In this document: one piece after another, positions 1 through 6,253 of the stretch | Layout: each line of letters starts with the position of its first letter | How positions within the stretch are numbered: the first letter of the stretch is position 1 | Origin: Bacillota bacterium | GTDB taxonomy: Bacteria; Bacillota; UBA5301; JASBVW01 | Reading direction: 5' to 3' | DNA length: 6,612 nt | Assembly: GCA_029961005.1 (NCBI GenBank) | Contig: JASBVW010000081.1 | Span: 1-6,612, forward strand | Program-made: the position numbers and the translations under genes | The notes under the pieces: model-generated | The model's database searches: none | What the model saw: the letters and a program-made list of their open reading frames with translations, nothing else | Told to the model about the DNA's origin: nothing

Positions 1-17
1 CGCCTCATATTGCCTAC

Positions 18-47
18 TTGACAAGTGGAAGAATTGTATTATATTAT
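18..47 (+). promoter_or_regulatory. Sigma-A type promoter of groESL
   Basis: A perfect -35 hexamer TTGACA lies at 18-23 and a good -10 hexamer TATTAT at 42-47, separated by 18 bases. Transcription would start around 53-55, just ahead of the CIRCE operator. The DNA here is AT-rich compared with the GC-rich genes around it, as expected of a promoter. An alternative -10 one base to the left (ATATTA, 17-base spacer) is possible. The promoter drives the groES-groEL operon; no other gene lies between it and groES. Confidence 0.85.
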
Positions 48-58
48 CTTTGCTGTGG

Positions 59-85
59 TTAGCACTCAGTAGGCCTGAGTGCTAA
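59..85 (+). promoter_or_regulatory. CIRCE operator (HrcA binding site)
   Basis: This is a perfect inverted repeat, TTAGCACTC-N9-GAGTGCTAA, with arms at 59-67 and 77-85. It matches the CIRCE consensus exactly. The HrcA repressor is known to bind this element and to be released after heat shock, with GroEL itself modulating HrcA activity. Its place just downstream of the predicted transcription start, and 11 bases before the groES ribosome binding site, puts it in the 5' untranslated leader, where it can block initiation. hrcA is not in the window. Confidence 0.97.
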
Positions 86-113
86 CAAAAACATTTAAGG
101 AGGTGTTGCGCGC

Positions 114-395
114 ATGATTAAACCACTCGCCGATCGGGTGGTGGTCAAGGCAGTCCAGGAGGAGGAGAAGACCAAAGGCGGCATCGTCCTCCCTGACACG
201 GCCAAGGAGCGCCCGCAAGAGGGAGAAGTGGTGGCCGTAGGTCCGGGCAAGCTCCTCGAGAACGGCCAGCGTGCCGCCATGGAGGTTAAGGTAGGCGACA
301 AGGTCATCTTCTCCAAGTACGGCGGCACAGAGGTCAAGATCGACGGGGAGGAGTACCTCATCCTGCGGGAGAGCGATATTCTGGCCGTCAAGTAA
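114..395 (+). CDS. groES: Co-chaperonin GroES (Hsp10)
   Basis: GroES forms the seven-membered lid that caps the GroEL ring and closes the cytoplasmic folding chamber. The 93-residue product has the family's full length. It opens with the typical MIKPLADRVVVK strand. The mobile loop that contacts GroEL is at about residues 17-35 and carries the GGIVLPDTAKE segment with its conserved IVL hydrophobic tripeptide. The roof-and-barrel part contains VGDKVIFSKYGGTEVKIDG, and the end reads ESDILAVK. The ATG at 114 is supported by a near-perfect ribosome binding site AAGGAGGTG at 97-105, eight bases upstream. It is the first gene of a CIRCE-controlled operon and is followed after 63 bases by groEL. Nothing is broken or odd. 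Confidence 0.98.
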   Translation: MIKPLADRVVVKAVQEEEKTKGGIVLPDTAKERPQEGEVVAVGPGKLLENGQRAAMEVKVGDKVIFSKYGGTEVKIDGEEYLILRESDILAVK

Positions 396-458
396 GCCCT
401 TGCGAGTGGCGAGGAAGACCGAGCTTTAAAAGGATGAAAAGGGAGGTAGAGATGAGGC

Positions 459-2077
459 ATGGCTGCAAAGCAGCTTGTCTTCAACGCTGAAGCGCGCCGG
501 GCCCTGGAAGCGGGTATCAACGCCGTAGCCTCGGCAGTCAAGGTCACCCTGGGGCCTAAGGGGCGCAATGTCGTTTTGGAGCGCAAGTTTGGCTCGCCGG
601 TGATCACCAAAGACGGAGTTACGGTGGCTAAGGAGATCGAGCTGGAAGATCCCAACCAGAACATGGGCGCCCAGCTCTGCCGGGAGGTGGCTTCCAAGAC
701 TAACGACGTGGCGGGCGATGGCACCACCACTGCCACCGTTTTGGCCCAGGCCATCGTCCTGGAGGGGCTGAAGAACGTGGCCGCCGGCGCCAACCCCATG
801 CTGATTAAGAAGGGGATTGACAAGGCGGTGGCGGTAGCGGTAGAGGAGATCAAGAAGCTCAGCATCCCCGTAGAGAACAAGAAGGCTATCGCCCAGGTGG
901 GCGCCATCTCCGGCAACGATCCTGAGATCGGCGAACTGATCGCGGAAGCCATGGAGAAGGTGGGCAAAGACGGGGTCATCACGGTAGAAGAGTCCAAGGG
1001 GACTAAGACCACCGTCAACGTGGTAGAGGGGATGGAGTTTGACAAAGGTTACGTCTCCCCTTACTTCGTGACCAACCCCGAAGCCATGGAGTGCATCCTG
1101 GACGATCCTTTTATCCTCCTGTATGAGAAGAAGATCTCAGCCATCGCCGACCTCATCCCGCTCCTGGAGCGAGTGGCCAGCCGGCTTCGGCCCTGCTCAT
1201 CATTGCCGAGGACGTAGAGGGCGAGGCCCTGGCCACTCTGGTGGTCAACAAGCTGCGGGGCACCCTGATGTGCTGCGCCGTCAAGGCGCCGGGCTTCGGT
1301 GACCGGCGCAAGGACATGATGGGCGACATCGCAGTCCTGACCGGCGGCCAGTTCATCTCTGAGGACCTCGGCATCAAACTGGAGAAGGTCACCCTCGACA
1401 TGCTGGGCCGCTGCAAGAAGGTGAAGATCACCAAGGAGAAGACCACCATCGTCGAGGGAGCCGGTAAGAAGGAGGCCGTCCAGGGCCGCATCAACCAGAT
1501 CAAGAAGCAGATCGAAGAGACCGATTCCGAATACGACCGGGAGAAGCTGCAGGAGCGGCTGGCTAAGCTGGCGGGCGGCGTAGCCGTGATCGAGGTGGGC
1601 GCCTCTACAGAGACCGAGCTTAAGGAAAAGAAGCACCGCATTGAGGACGCCCTGGCAGCCACCCGGGCTGCGGTCGAGGAGGGCATCGTCCCCGGCGGCG
1701 GAACCACTTACATCAACATCATCCCCGCCCTGGATAAGATCAAGGAAGAGGGCGACATCCAGGTAGGGGTGAACATCATCAAGAAAGCTCTGGAGGAGCC
1801 GCTCAAGCAGATCGCTTACAACGCCGGCCTGGAGGGCGCAGTGGTTGTGGAGTACGTGAAGAAGCAGAAGCCGGGGATCGGCCTGGACGCCATGACTGAG
1901 CAGTACGTGAACATGGTCGAGGCCGGGATTGTGGACCCGACCAAGGTGGCGCGCACGGCCCTGGAGAACGCGGCCAGCATCGCCTCCATGGTCCTGACTA
2001 CCGAAGCCCTGGTTTCGGAGATCCCCAAGAAAGAGAAAAACCCTCCCTACCCTCCGGGCGGCGACATGGATTACTAA
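459..2077 (+). CDS. groEL: Chaperonin GroEL (Hsp60), frame broken by a one-base deletion
   Basis: GroEL is the ATP-driven double-ring chaperonin that folds proteins with GroES in the cytoplasm. The ATG at 459 follows GGGAGGT at 441-447 and gives the typical MAAKQLVFNAEARR start. The first frame covers residues 1-245: it holds VTLGPKGRNV, the ATP-site GDGTTTATV (Asp87), and apical substrate-binding residues Tyr198, Tyr202 and Phe203. After Pro245 (codon 1191-1193) this frame runs into a TAG at 1215-1217. Homology continues at 1193 in the -1 frame with LLIIAEDVEGEALATLVVNK, then VKAPGFGDRRK, IEDALAATRAAVEEG (the conserved ATPase Asp) and VPGGGTTY, to the TAA at 2075. Adding one base gives 539 residues, the normal length. 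Domain content is otherwise intact, so a sequencing error or very recent mutation is likelier than an old pseudogene. The tail ends PPYPPGGDMDY instead of the usual GGM repeats. Confidence 0.93.
1179..1193 (+). other. Site of the groEL frameshift (one base missing)
   Basis: In GroEL proteins the segment before LLIIAED usually reads VA-x-T/S/A-G-K/R-P. Here 14 bases, not 15, separate the codon for that Ala (1176-1178) from the CTG that begins LLIIAED (1193). The 5' frame reads SRLRP and the 3' frame reads ALLII, so the simplest repair is one extra C in the CCC run at 1191-1193, giving RPLLII. The Gly expected before R/K-P is read as Leu, so the missing base could also lie a few positions upstream. 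The break falls between the two apical helices that form the substrate groove. I see no slippery heptamer that would suggest programmed frameshifting. Confidence 0.85.
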
Positions 2078-2108
2078 GGAGATGACGACAGAAGCGGCGC
2101 AAACAGGC

Positions 2109-2145
2109 GCGAAGCGGCAGGGGAATTCCTCCTCTGCCGCTTCGT
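2109..2145 (+). terminator. Hairpin terminator between groEL and wecB
   Basis: Perfect 10-base arms, GAAGCGGCAG at 2111-2120 and CTGCCGCTTC at 2134-2143, extend inward through G-U, G-C, G-C and A-T pairs to a five-base loop (2125-2129) and outward by one C-G and one G-U pair. It starts about 32 bases after the groEL stop and is followed by a modest T-rich tail (GTTCTTT), fitting a + strand intrinsic terminator. It lies seven bases beyond the wecB stop, so it may also limit minus-strand read-through, although on that strand no T-tract follows. A further GAAGCGGC copy at 2091-2098 could pair with the same right arm. Confidence 0.75.
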
Positions 2146-2152
2146 CCGTTCT

Positions 2153-3355
2153 TTAAGGGGTAAACTCAGCGGGAGGCGCCGCCGCCCAGCCGAAGCGGTA
2201 GAGCAGAATCTCCGCGATGCGTTCCGCCGCCCGCCCGTCCCCGTAGGGATTGGCCGCCCGGGCCATGCGCAGGTAGGCCTGGCGGTCTTCCAGCAAGGTC
2301 CGGGCCTCGGAGACGATGCGCTCCCGGCTGGTCCCCACCAGTTTCAGGACCCCGCACGCCACTCCCTCCGGCCGCTCCGTCACCTCGCGCAGCACCAAAA
2401 CCGGCCGCCCAAAGCCGGGGGCCTCCTCCTGCAAGCCCCCTGAATCGGTGAGGATCAGATAGGCGCGGGAGAGGAGGTTGGCCATCTCCCGGTAATCCAG
2501 CGGTTCAGTCAAGACTACCCGCTCTTCGCCGGAGAGCAGGCGTTCCACCGTCTCCCGGACCGCCGGGTTTCTATGCACGGGGAAGACCAGCGTCACGTCC
2601 GGGTACAGGCGGACCAGATCCCGCAGAGCCAGGCAGATGGACTCTAAAGGCTCCCCCCAGTTCTCCCGGCGATGGGCGGTGGCCAGGAGAATCCGCCGAC
2701 CCTCCCGCACCGCCCGTTCGAGAGCGGGATCGGCAAAGCGATAATCCGACCGGACCATCATCTGCAGGGCATCAACCACGGTATTGCCCGTCACGTGGAT
2801 GGCCTCCGGGGGCACGGACTCCGCCAGCAGGTTCTCCCGGGCCTGCGCAGTAGGGGCAAAGTGCAGGTCGGCCAGCGCCCCTAAAAGGCGCCGATTGATC
2901 TCTTCGGGGAAGGGCTCGTACTTGCGCCGGGTGCGCAGCCCCGCCTCCACGTGGCCCACCGGGATGCGGCGGTAAAAGGCCGCCAAACCGGCCACGAAAG
3001 CCGTGGTGGTGTCTCCCTGGACCAACACCAAGTCAGGCCGCTCCCGGGCCAAGATCCCGTCCAGGCCGGCCAGCGAGCGCACGGTGATCTCGGCCAGGGT
3101 CTGCCGCTCCTGCATGATATTCAAGTCGTAATGGGGCGCCAGCGCAAAGAGAGAGAGGACTTGATCCAACATCTCCCGATGCTGAGCGGTCACCACCACC
3201 AGGGGTTGAAAAAAGCGGGGCCTGTTCTGCAAAGCCCGCAAGACCGGCGCCAACTTGATCGCCTCCGGGCGCGTACCGAAGACGCTGAGCACGCGGAGGG
3301 GCAGTGCCGCCCCGTTCCGCTTCAGGCCAGTGTCTAACGGCTTCTCATCCCCCAC
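2153..3355 (-). CDS. wecB: UDP-N-acetylglucosamine 2-epimerase (non-hydrolysing)
   Basis: The enzyme interconverts UDP-GlcNAc and UDP-ManNAc in the cytoplasm, supplying ManNAc for teichoic-acid linkage units or surface polysaccharide. The GT-B fold signatures are all present: FGTRPEAIK (Arg29, Lys34), TAQHREMLDQV, QGDTTTAF (Asp115), GHVEAGLRT (Glu137), FPEEINR (Glu151), TAHRREN (the conserved His) and LTDSGGLQEEAP. The spacing matches E. coli WecB Asp95, Glu117, Glu131 and His213 with an offset of about 20. I chose the GTG at 3355, giving 400 residues, because a strong GGGGAGGAAGG sits just upstream. This leaves about 19 residues before the first conserved strand. A start further upstream is open but would lie deep inside wecA without comparable support. 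It overlaps wecA by 22 bases and is the last gene of the operon. The Firmicute name mnaA would fit equally well. Confidence 0.95.
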   Translation of the reverse strand: MGDEKPLDTGLKRNGAALPLRVLSVFGTRPEAIKLAPVLRALQNRPRFFQPLVVVTAQHREMLDQVLSLFALAPHYDLNIMQERQTLAEITVRSLAGLDGILARERPDLVLVQGDTTTAFVAGLAAFYRRIPVGHVEAGLRTRRKYEPFPEEINRRLLGALADLHFAPTAQARENLLAESVPPEAIHVTGNTVVDALQMMVRSDYRFADPALERAVREGRRILLATAHRRENWGEPLESICLALRDLVRLYPDVTLVFPVHRNPAVRETVERLLSGEERVVLTEPLDYREMANLLSRAYLILTDSGGLQEEAPGFGRPVLVLREVTERPEGVACGVLKLVGTSRERIVSEARTLLEDRQAYLRMARAANPYGDGRAAERIAEILLYRFGWAAAPPAEFTP

Positions 3356-4410
3356 GGTCGCCTTCCTCCCCTGCCCTCCCAGCTCAATTTCGGCTCCGTT
3401 CCCTCCAGCTCCAAAAGCCCGAAGACCTTGGCCAACCACACCATCCCCGCGGCGACGCCGAAGAGGGACCAAAAGAAGGGGTAATCGCCTCCCTGCCGGG
3501 CGAGAACCACTGCTACCCCGCCTAAAAAGGCGCTCACGGCGTAGATAACCGCCACCGCCTGCCTCTGGCTCAGACCCAGGGAAAGGAGCCGGTGGTGCAG
3601 ATGTTCCCGGTCCGGGCGATAGATGGGACGGCCCTGCCAGAAGCGGCGCACGATAGCAAAGGCCGTGTCGAGGATTGGGACGCCCAAAGCCACCGTCGGC
3701 ACCAGCAAGGCCACTGCGGTAGCCCCCTTGAGCGCCCCCTCTGCCGCCAGGGCGGCCAGCATAAAACCGATCAGCATCGCACCGCTGTCTCCCAAGAAGA
3801 TCTTGGCCGGGTTAAAGTTGTAGGGGAGAAAACCCAGGGTCGCTCCCCCCAAGATGGCAGTCCACAGCGCTATCCCCGCCTGATCCATGGAGAGGGCCAC
3901 TGAAAAAAGGGCCGCCGCCACAATAAAGGCCACCCCTGCAGCCAGCCCGTCCAGCCCGTCGGTCAGGTTGACCACGTTGGTGACGCTGACCACCCAGAAC
4001 AGGGTGGCCGGCAGCGCCCAGGGTCCGAGAAAGATCATGCCCCCCAGGGGATTGGTCAGAAACTGAATCTTTACCCCCAGCGCTACGAGTAGGAGAGCCG
4101 CCCCCACCTGACCCGCCAGCTTCACCGCCGGTGCCAGCCCGAAGAGGTCGTCCCACAGCCCTAATAAGAAGATGGCGGTCGCCGGGAGAAGAAGAGCGAG
4201 CAGGTGCCCGTCCGGTAAAAAAATCAGCGCAGAGGCCAGCAAGGAGAGGTAGATGGCCACCCCGCCCAGCCGGGGCACGGGGAAGCGATGGATCTTCCGC
4301 TCGTCCGGCCAATCCAGAAGCCTCCACCTGCGGGCGGCCAGCCAGACGAAGGGCGTAATCAACGCCGTGAGCAAAAAAGACGCGACAAAGCCGTTGAGAT
4401 AAAGTTCCAT
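3334..4410 (-). CDS. wecA: Undecaprenyl-phosphate sugar-1-phosphate transferase (WecA/TagO type)
   Basis: This integral membrane enzyme of the MraY/WecA family transfers a sugar-1-phosphate, most likely GlcNAc-1-P from UDP-GlcNAc, to undecaprenyl phosphate, the first step of lipid-linked wall polymer synthesis. The 358-residue protein is strongly hydrophobic, with roughly ten membrane segments. Family motifs occur in order: PDERKIHRFPVPRLGG (35-50), the Asp pair LWDD (87-88), NLTDGLDGLAAG (148-159), FNPAKIFLGDSG (199-210), and DREHLHHRLL (267-276), the His-rich cytoplasmic loop that separates WecA/TagO types from MraY. I prefer the ATG at 4410, which has AAGGGG about 11 bases upstream; a GTG at 4422 would add four residues but lacks a ribosome binding site. 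It lies 61 bases after the dCMP deaminase gene and overlaps wecB, whose product acts on the same sugar nucleotide. The exact donor sugar is inferred. Confidence 0.93.
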   Translation of the reverse strand: MELYLNGFVASFLLTALITPFVWLAARRWRLLDWPDERKIHRFPVPRLGGVAIYLSLLASALIFLPDGHLLALLLPATAIFLLGLWDDLFGLAPAVKLAGQVGAALLLVALGVKIQFLTNPLGGMIFLGPWALPATLFWVVSVTNVVNLTDGLDGLAAGVAFIVAAALFSVALSMDQAGIALWTAILGGATLGFLPYNFNPAKIFLGDSGAMLIGFMLAALAAEGALKGATAVALLVPTVALGVPILDTAFAIVRRFWQGRPIYRPDREHLHHRLLSLGLSQRQAVAVIYAVSAFLGGVAVVLARQGGDYPFFWSLFGVAAGMVWLAKVFGLLELEGTEPKLSWEGRGGRRPWGMRSR

Positions 4411-4471
4411 TGCTCCGTACACCCCTTAAATTTTAGCCGGGTTTGGGCCGGGCGTCAAAGCAAATACCTGT

Positions 4472-4939
4472 TTAGCCCCCCTCTTCTTTCCTCGCCTCCC
4501 CGTAGCGCTCCAGCTTAACCTTGGCCTCCCGGAGAAACTCCACTGCCAGGGGATCCGGATAGTCTCCGCGGTAGACGATGCGCCGAATACCGGCGTTGAT
4601 GAGCATCTTGGCGCAGAGCAAGCACGGCTGGTGGGTGCAGTAAAGGGTGGCGCCCTTCAACCTGATCCCGTGCAGGGCGGCCTGAATAATGGCGTTCTGC
4701 TCCGCGTGGATGGCTCGGCACAGCTCGTGGCGCTCCCCGGACGGCACGCCGTACTCCTCCCTGAGGCACCCTACCTCGCTGCAATGCCGGATGCCGGCAG
4801 GGGCGCCGTTGTACCCGGTGGCCAAAATCCGCCGGTCCTTGACCACTACCGCCCCTACCTGCCGCCGCAGGCAGGTAGAGCGCTGAGCCACCAGGTCGGC
4901 TATCTGCATGAAGTAGTCATCCCACGACGGGCGGTCCAC
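4472..4939 (-). CDS. comEB: dCMP deaminase (ComEB family)
   Basis: This zinc-dependent cytidine/deoxycytidylate deaminase family enzyme converts dCMP to dUMP, the precursor of dTMP. The 155-residue product shows the catalytic HAEQN (zinc ligand His78, proton-shuttling Glu80) and the second zinc motif PCLLC (Cys106, Cys109), followed by AKMLINAGI. The family-specific stretch GYNGAPAGIRHC (42-53), with GC at 57-58 and PSGERHELC at 66-74, is typical of ComEB/dCMP deaminases rather than tRNA or free-base deaminases. The start is the GTG at 4939: GGAGGA lies five bases upstream and the product then begins VDRPSWDDYFMQIA, as in homologues. A longer frame from an upstream ATG would only read rpiB out of frame. 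It overlaps rpiB by 23 bases. The com name comes from the B. subtilis locus; no role in competence is implied here. Confidence 0.94.
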   Translation of the reverse strand: MDRPSWDDYFMQIADLVAQRSTCLRRQVGAVVVKDRRILATGYNGAPAGIRHCSEVGCLREEYGVPSGERHELCRAIHAEQNAIIQAALHGIRLKGATLYCTHQPCLLCAKMLINAGIRRIVYRGDYPDPLAVEFLREAKVKLERYGEARKEEGG

Positions 4940-5414
4940 CGCTTTCCTCCCGCGCCCGCAGCGCCTCGTCCAGCTCCCGGATCTTGCCCACCCGCCGCAG
5001 GTGGCGCTCCTCGTTGGAGAAGGGGGTCTCAAGCCATACCGAAACGATCTCCAGCGCCAGCCCCGTCCCGATCACCCGCTGGCCCAAGGTCAGGATGTTA
5101 GCCTGGTTATGCTCCCTGGACATGCGGGCGGAATAGGTATCGTGGCAGAGGGCCGCCCGCACCCCGGGCACCTTGTTGGCCACAATGCTCATCCCGATGC
5201 CTGTCCCGCAGATGAGGATGCCGCGGTCAAAGTCGCCCCTGGCCACCGCTCGGGCCACTACCGCCGCCACATCAGGATAGTCGCACCCTTCTTCGGAATA
5301 GGTGCCGAAGTCCTGGTAGGGGAAACCCCGCTCCCTCAAAAAGCCGATCACTTCGCCCTTCAGCCTGAAGCCCCCGTGGTCAGACCCCACTGCCACCCGC
5401 AGCGCCTCTTTCAT
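4917..5414 (-). CDS. rpiB: Ribose-5-phosphate isomerase B (RpiB/LacAB family)
   Basis: RpiB interconverts ribulose 5-phosphate and ribose 5-phosphate in the non-oxidative pentose phosphate pathway. The 165-residue protein starts MKEALRVAVGSDHGGF, with the phosphate-binding SDHGG (Asp12, His13). It continues through DYPDVA, the active-site loop ICGTGIGMSI (catalytic Cys69), and the EHNQANILTLGQRVIG segment with His102, equivalent to the ring-opening His of E. coli RpiB. The Cys favours RpiB over LacA/LacB galactose-6-phosphate isomerase subunits. The ATG at 5414 has a GGGGGAG ribosome binding site upstream. Family members are usually near 145-150 residues; the extra C-terminal residues fall mainly in the stretch shared with comEB. 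It overlaps ywlE by 35 bases upstream and comEB by 23 bases downstream, so the three are probably translationally coupled. Confidence 0.96.
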   Translation of the reverse strand: MKEALRVAVGSDHGGFRLKGEVIGFLRERGFPYQDFGTYSEEGCDYPDVAAVVARAVARGDFDRGILICGTGIGMSIVANKVPGVRAALCHDTYSARMSREHNQANILTLGQRVIGTGLALEIVSVWLETPFSNEERHLRRVGKIRELDEALRAREESGGPPVVG

Positions 5415-5880
5415 GCCTCTCCCCCTCGCACCAGCCCTGTAGTTTAGGCATTATCTTGCGCAAAAGCTCTTCCAGCTCTGCTGCACAACGTTCATAGGTT
5501 TCCAGGCCACCGCCGACCGGATCTTCTACTTCGCCTTCCTCGCCGGCAAACTCCTTGAGCGTGAACACCTTCCCCGCCGCCTGGGGGTCCAGGCTCAAAA
5601 GGCGCGCTTTGTGCTCCGCGGTCATGGTCAGGATCAGCGTAGCCGAGCGCACCATCTCCGCCGTCACCGCCCGGGCCCGATGGTTACCCAAATCCAGGCC
5701 GCGCCGGCGCATGACCTCTTGGGCGTGCTCAGAGGCCGCAGCCTGTTCCAGCGCCGCCGTGCCGGCCGAGGTGACGATAAGATCCCGACAGCGCTCCCCG
5801 AGCAGCCGGCGCAAAAGCGCCGCCGCCATAGGGCTGCGGCAGGTATTCCCGGAGCAGACGAAAAGCACCTGCGCACCCAT
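5380..5880 (-). CDS. ywlE: Low-molecular-weight phosphatase, probable protein-arginine phosphatase
   Basis: A cytoplasmic phosphatase of the low-molecular-weight tyrosine phosphatase family. The P-loop VCSGNTCRSP (residues 8-17) holds nucleophile Cys9 and Arg15 in the C-x5-R pattern. The general acid is Asp120 in EDPVGG, followed by the usual Tyr-containing helix (LETYERCAAELEELLRKIMP). Thr13 sits where B. subtilis YwlE has Thr11, the residue known to favour phosphoarginine; tyrosine-specific relatives carry a bulkier Ile there. I therefore infer protein-arginine phosphatase activity, opposing a McsB-type kinase that is not in this window. The ATG at 5880 gives MGAQVLFVCSGN and 166 residues, with GGGAGGGGAGG upstream; a further ATG or GTG upstream would only add a basic non-conserved stretch. 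Fifty-three bases separate it from the zinc-ribbon gene upstream, and it overlaps rpiB by 35 bases. Confidence 0.93.
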   Translation of the reverse strand: MGAQVLFVCSGNTCRSPMAAALLRRLLGERCRDLIVTSAGTAALEQAAASEHAQEVMRRRGLDLGNHRARAVTAEMVRSATLILTMTAEHKARLLSLDPQAAGKVFTLKEFAGEEGEVEDPVGGGLETYERCAAELEELLRKIMPKLQGWCEGERHERGAAGGSGV

Positions 5881-5933
5881 CCCGCCCTTCCTCCCCTCCC
5901 TTCTCCTTCGGCAAGCCCGCACCAATTCCTCCC

Positions 5934-6143
5934 TCAGACCAGATCAGGGCGGTTGTCGTGGTTCACCCATTCAAAGACGGTTTCATTGGCACAGCGCCCG
6001 CAGCGCAGAAACTCCACTCCTTGCTCGTCAAAGCTCTCAAATTCTAAGGTATTGCCGCACTCCGGACAGCGCGGCAGATAGACTGCGCCGCAGGCTGGAC
6101 AATGGCCGTGCACCAACTGATTTTCGCACCGGGGGCAGCGCAT
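5934..6143 (-). CDS. Small double zinc-ribbon protein, function unknown
   Basis: A 69-residue protein with four CxxC knuckles: Cys3/Cys6, Cys15/Cys18, Cys26/Cys29 and Cys48/Cys51. The first two pairs are close together, and the last two are separated by an acidic stretch (FESFDEQGVEF) before RCGRC. This pattern suggests two zinc-binding ribbons. There is no signal peptide or membrane segment, so it is probably cytoplasmic. The ATG at 6143 is preferred because GAGGGAG lies a few bases upstream; an in-frame ATG at 6167 would add eight residues but has no ribosome binding site. It is the first gene of the minus-strand cluster, 53 bases ahead of ywlE. Nucleic acid or protein binding is plausible for such ribbons, but I do not recognise a specific family. 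Confidence 0.72.
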   Translation of the reverse strand: MRCPRCENQLVHGHCPACGAVYLPRCPECGNTLEFESFDEQGVEFLRCGRCANETVFEWVNHDNRPDLV

Positions 6144-6253
6144 TCTTCTCCCTCTCTTCTCGCACATGCTGTGCTTATTATTGGCGCTTTGCTCATAAAA
6201 AAACCAGGAGCAACCACACTAAATGAGAGCGAGAAGAAAGAGAGGAGGTTCCC
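6144..6253. promoter_or_regulatory. Divergent intergenic region, probable promoters for both sides
   Basis: These 110 bases separate two divergently oriented small zinc-ribbon genes, so promoters for both directions should lie here or in the flanking genes. The centre (6171-6200) is AT-rich. TATTAT at 6176-6181 could be a -10 box on the + strand, and the same stretch read on the other strand gives AATAAT (6182-6177). Neither has a convincing -35 hexamer at the right distance, so I do not assign exact sites. A short inverted repeat, GCACA-TGC-TGTGC, overlaps the left part and is too short to call an operator. Confidence 0.35.

Noticed and set aside
1182..1200. Programmed -1 frameshift in groEL
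   Set aside because: There is no X XXY YYZ slippery heptamer in the right phase and no obvious stimulating structure, and groEL is not known to use frameshifting. A deletion or read error is simpler.
95..1707. Long open frames on the minus strand opposite groES and groEL (316, 191 and 184 codons)
   Set aside because: The + strand here is unmistakably groES/groEL. The antisense products are Ser/Ala/Pro-rich, composition typical of reading GC-rich genes backwards, and show no recognisable motif.
2672..3548. Plus-strand open frames opposite wecB and wecA
   Set aside because: They are Arg/Pro/His-rich shadow frames lying over well-conserved minus-strand genes.
4437..4455. Repeated GCCGGG words between comEB and wecA as a terminator or attenuator
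   Set aside because: The words are direct, not inverted, repeats; no stable stem followed by T-rich sequence can be drawn on the minus strand.
4631..5447. Plus-strand frames of 148-156 codons opposite comEB and rpiB
   Set aside because: They overlap two genes with intact catalytic motifs and show no conserved features of their own.
6162..6175. Short inverted repeat GCACA-TGC-TGTGC as an operator
   Set aside because: Five-base arms are expected by chance, and no matching regulator or second copy is seen.
5555..6226. A 223-codon plus-strand frame opposite ywlE and the zinc-ribbon gene
   Set aside because: The minus-strand phosphatase has a complete P-loop and acid motif. The + frame is Ser/Arg/Ala-rich without a good ribosome site.
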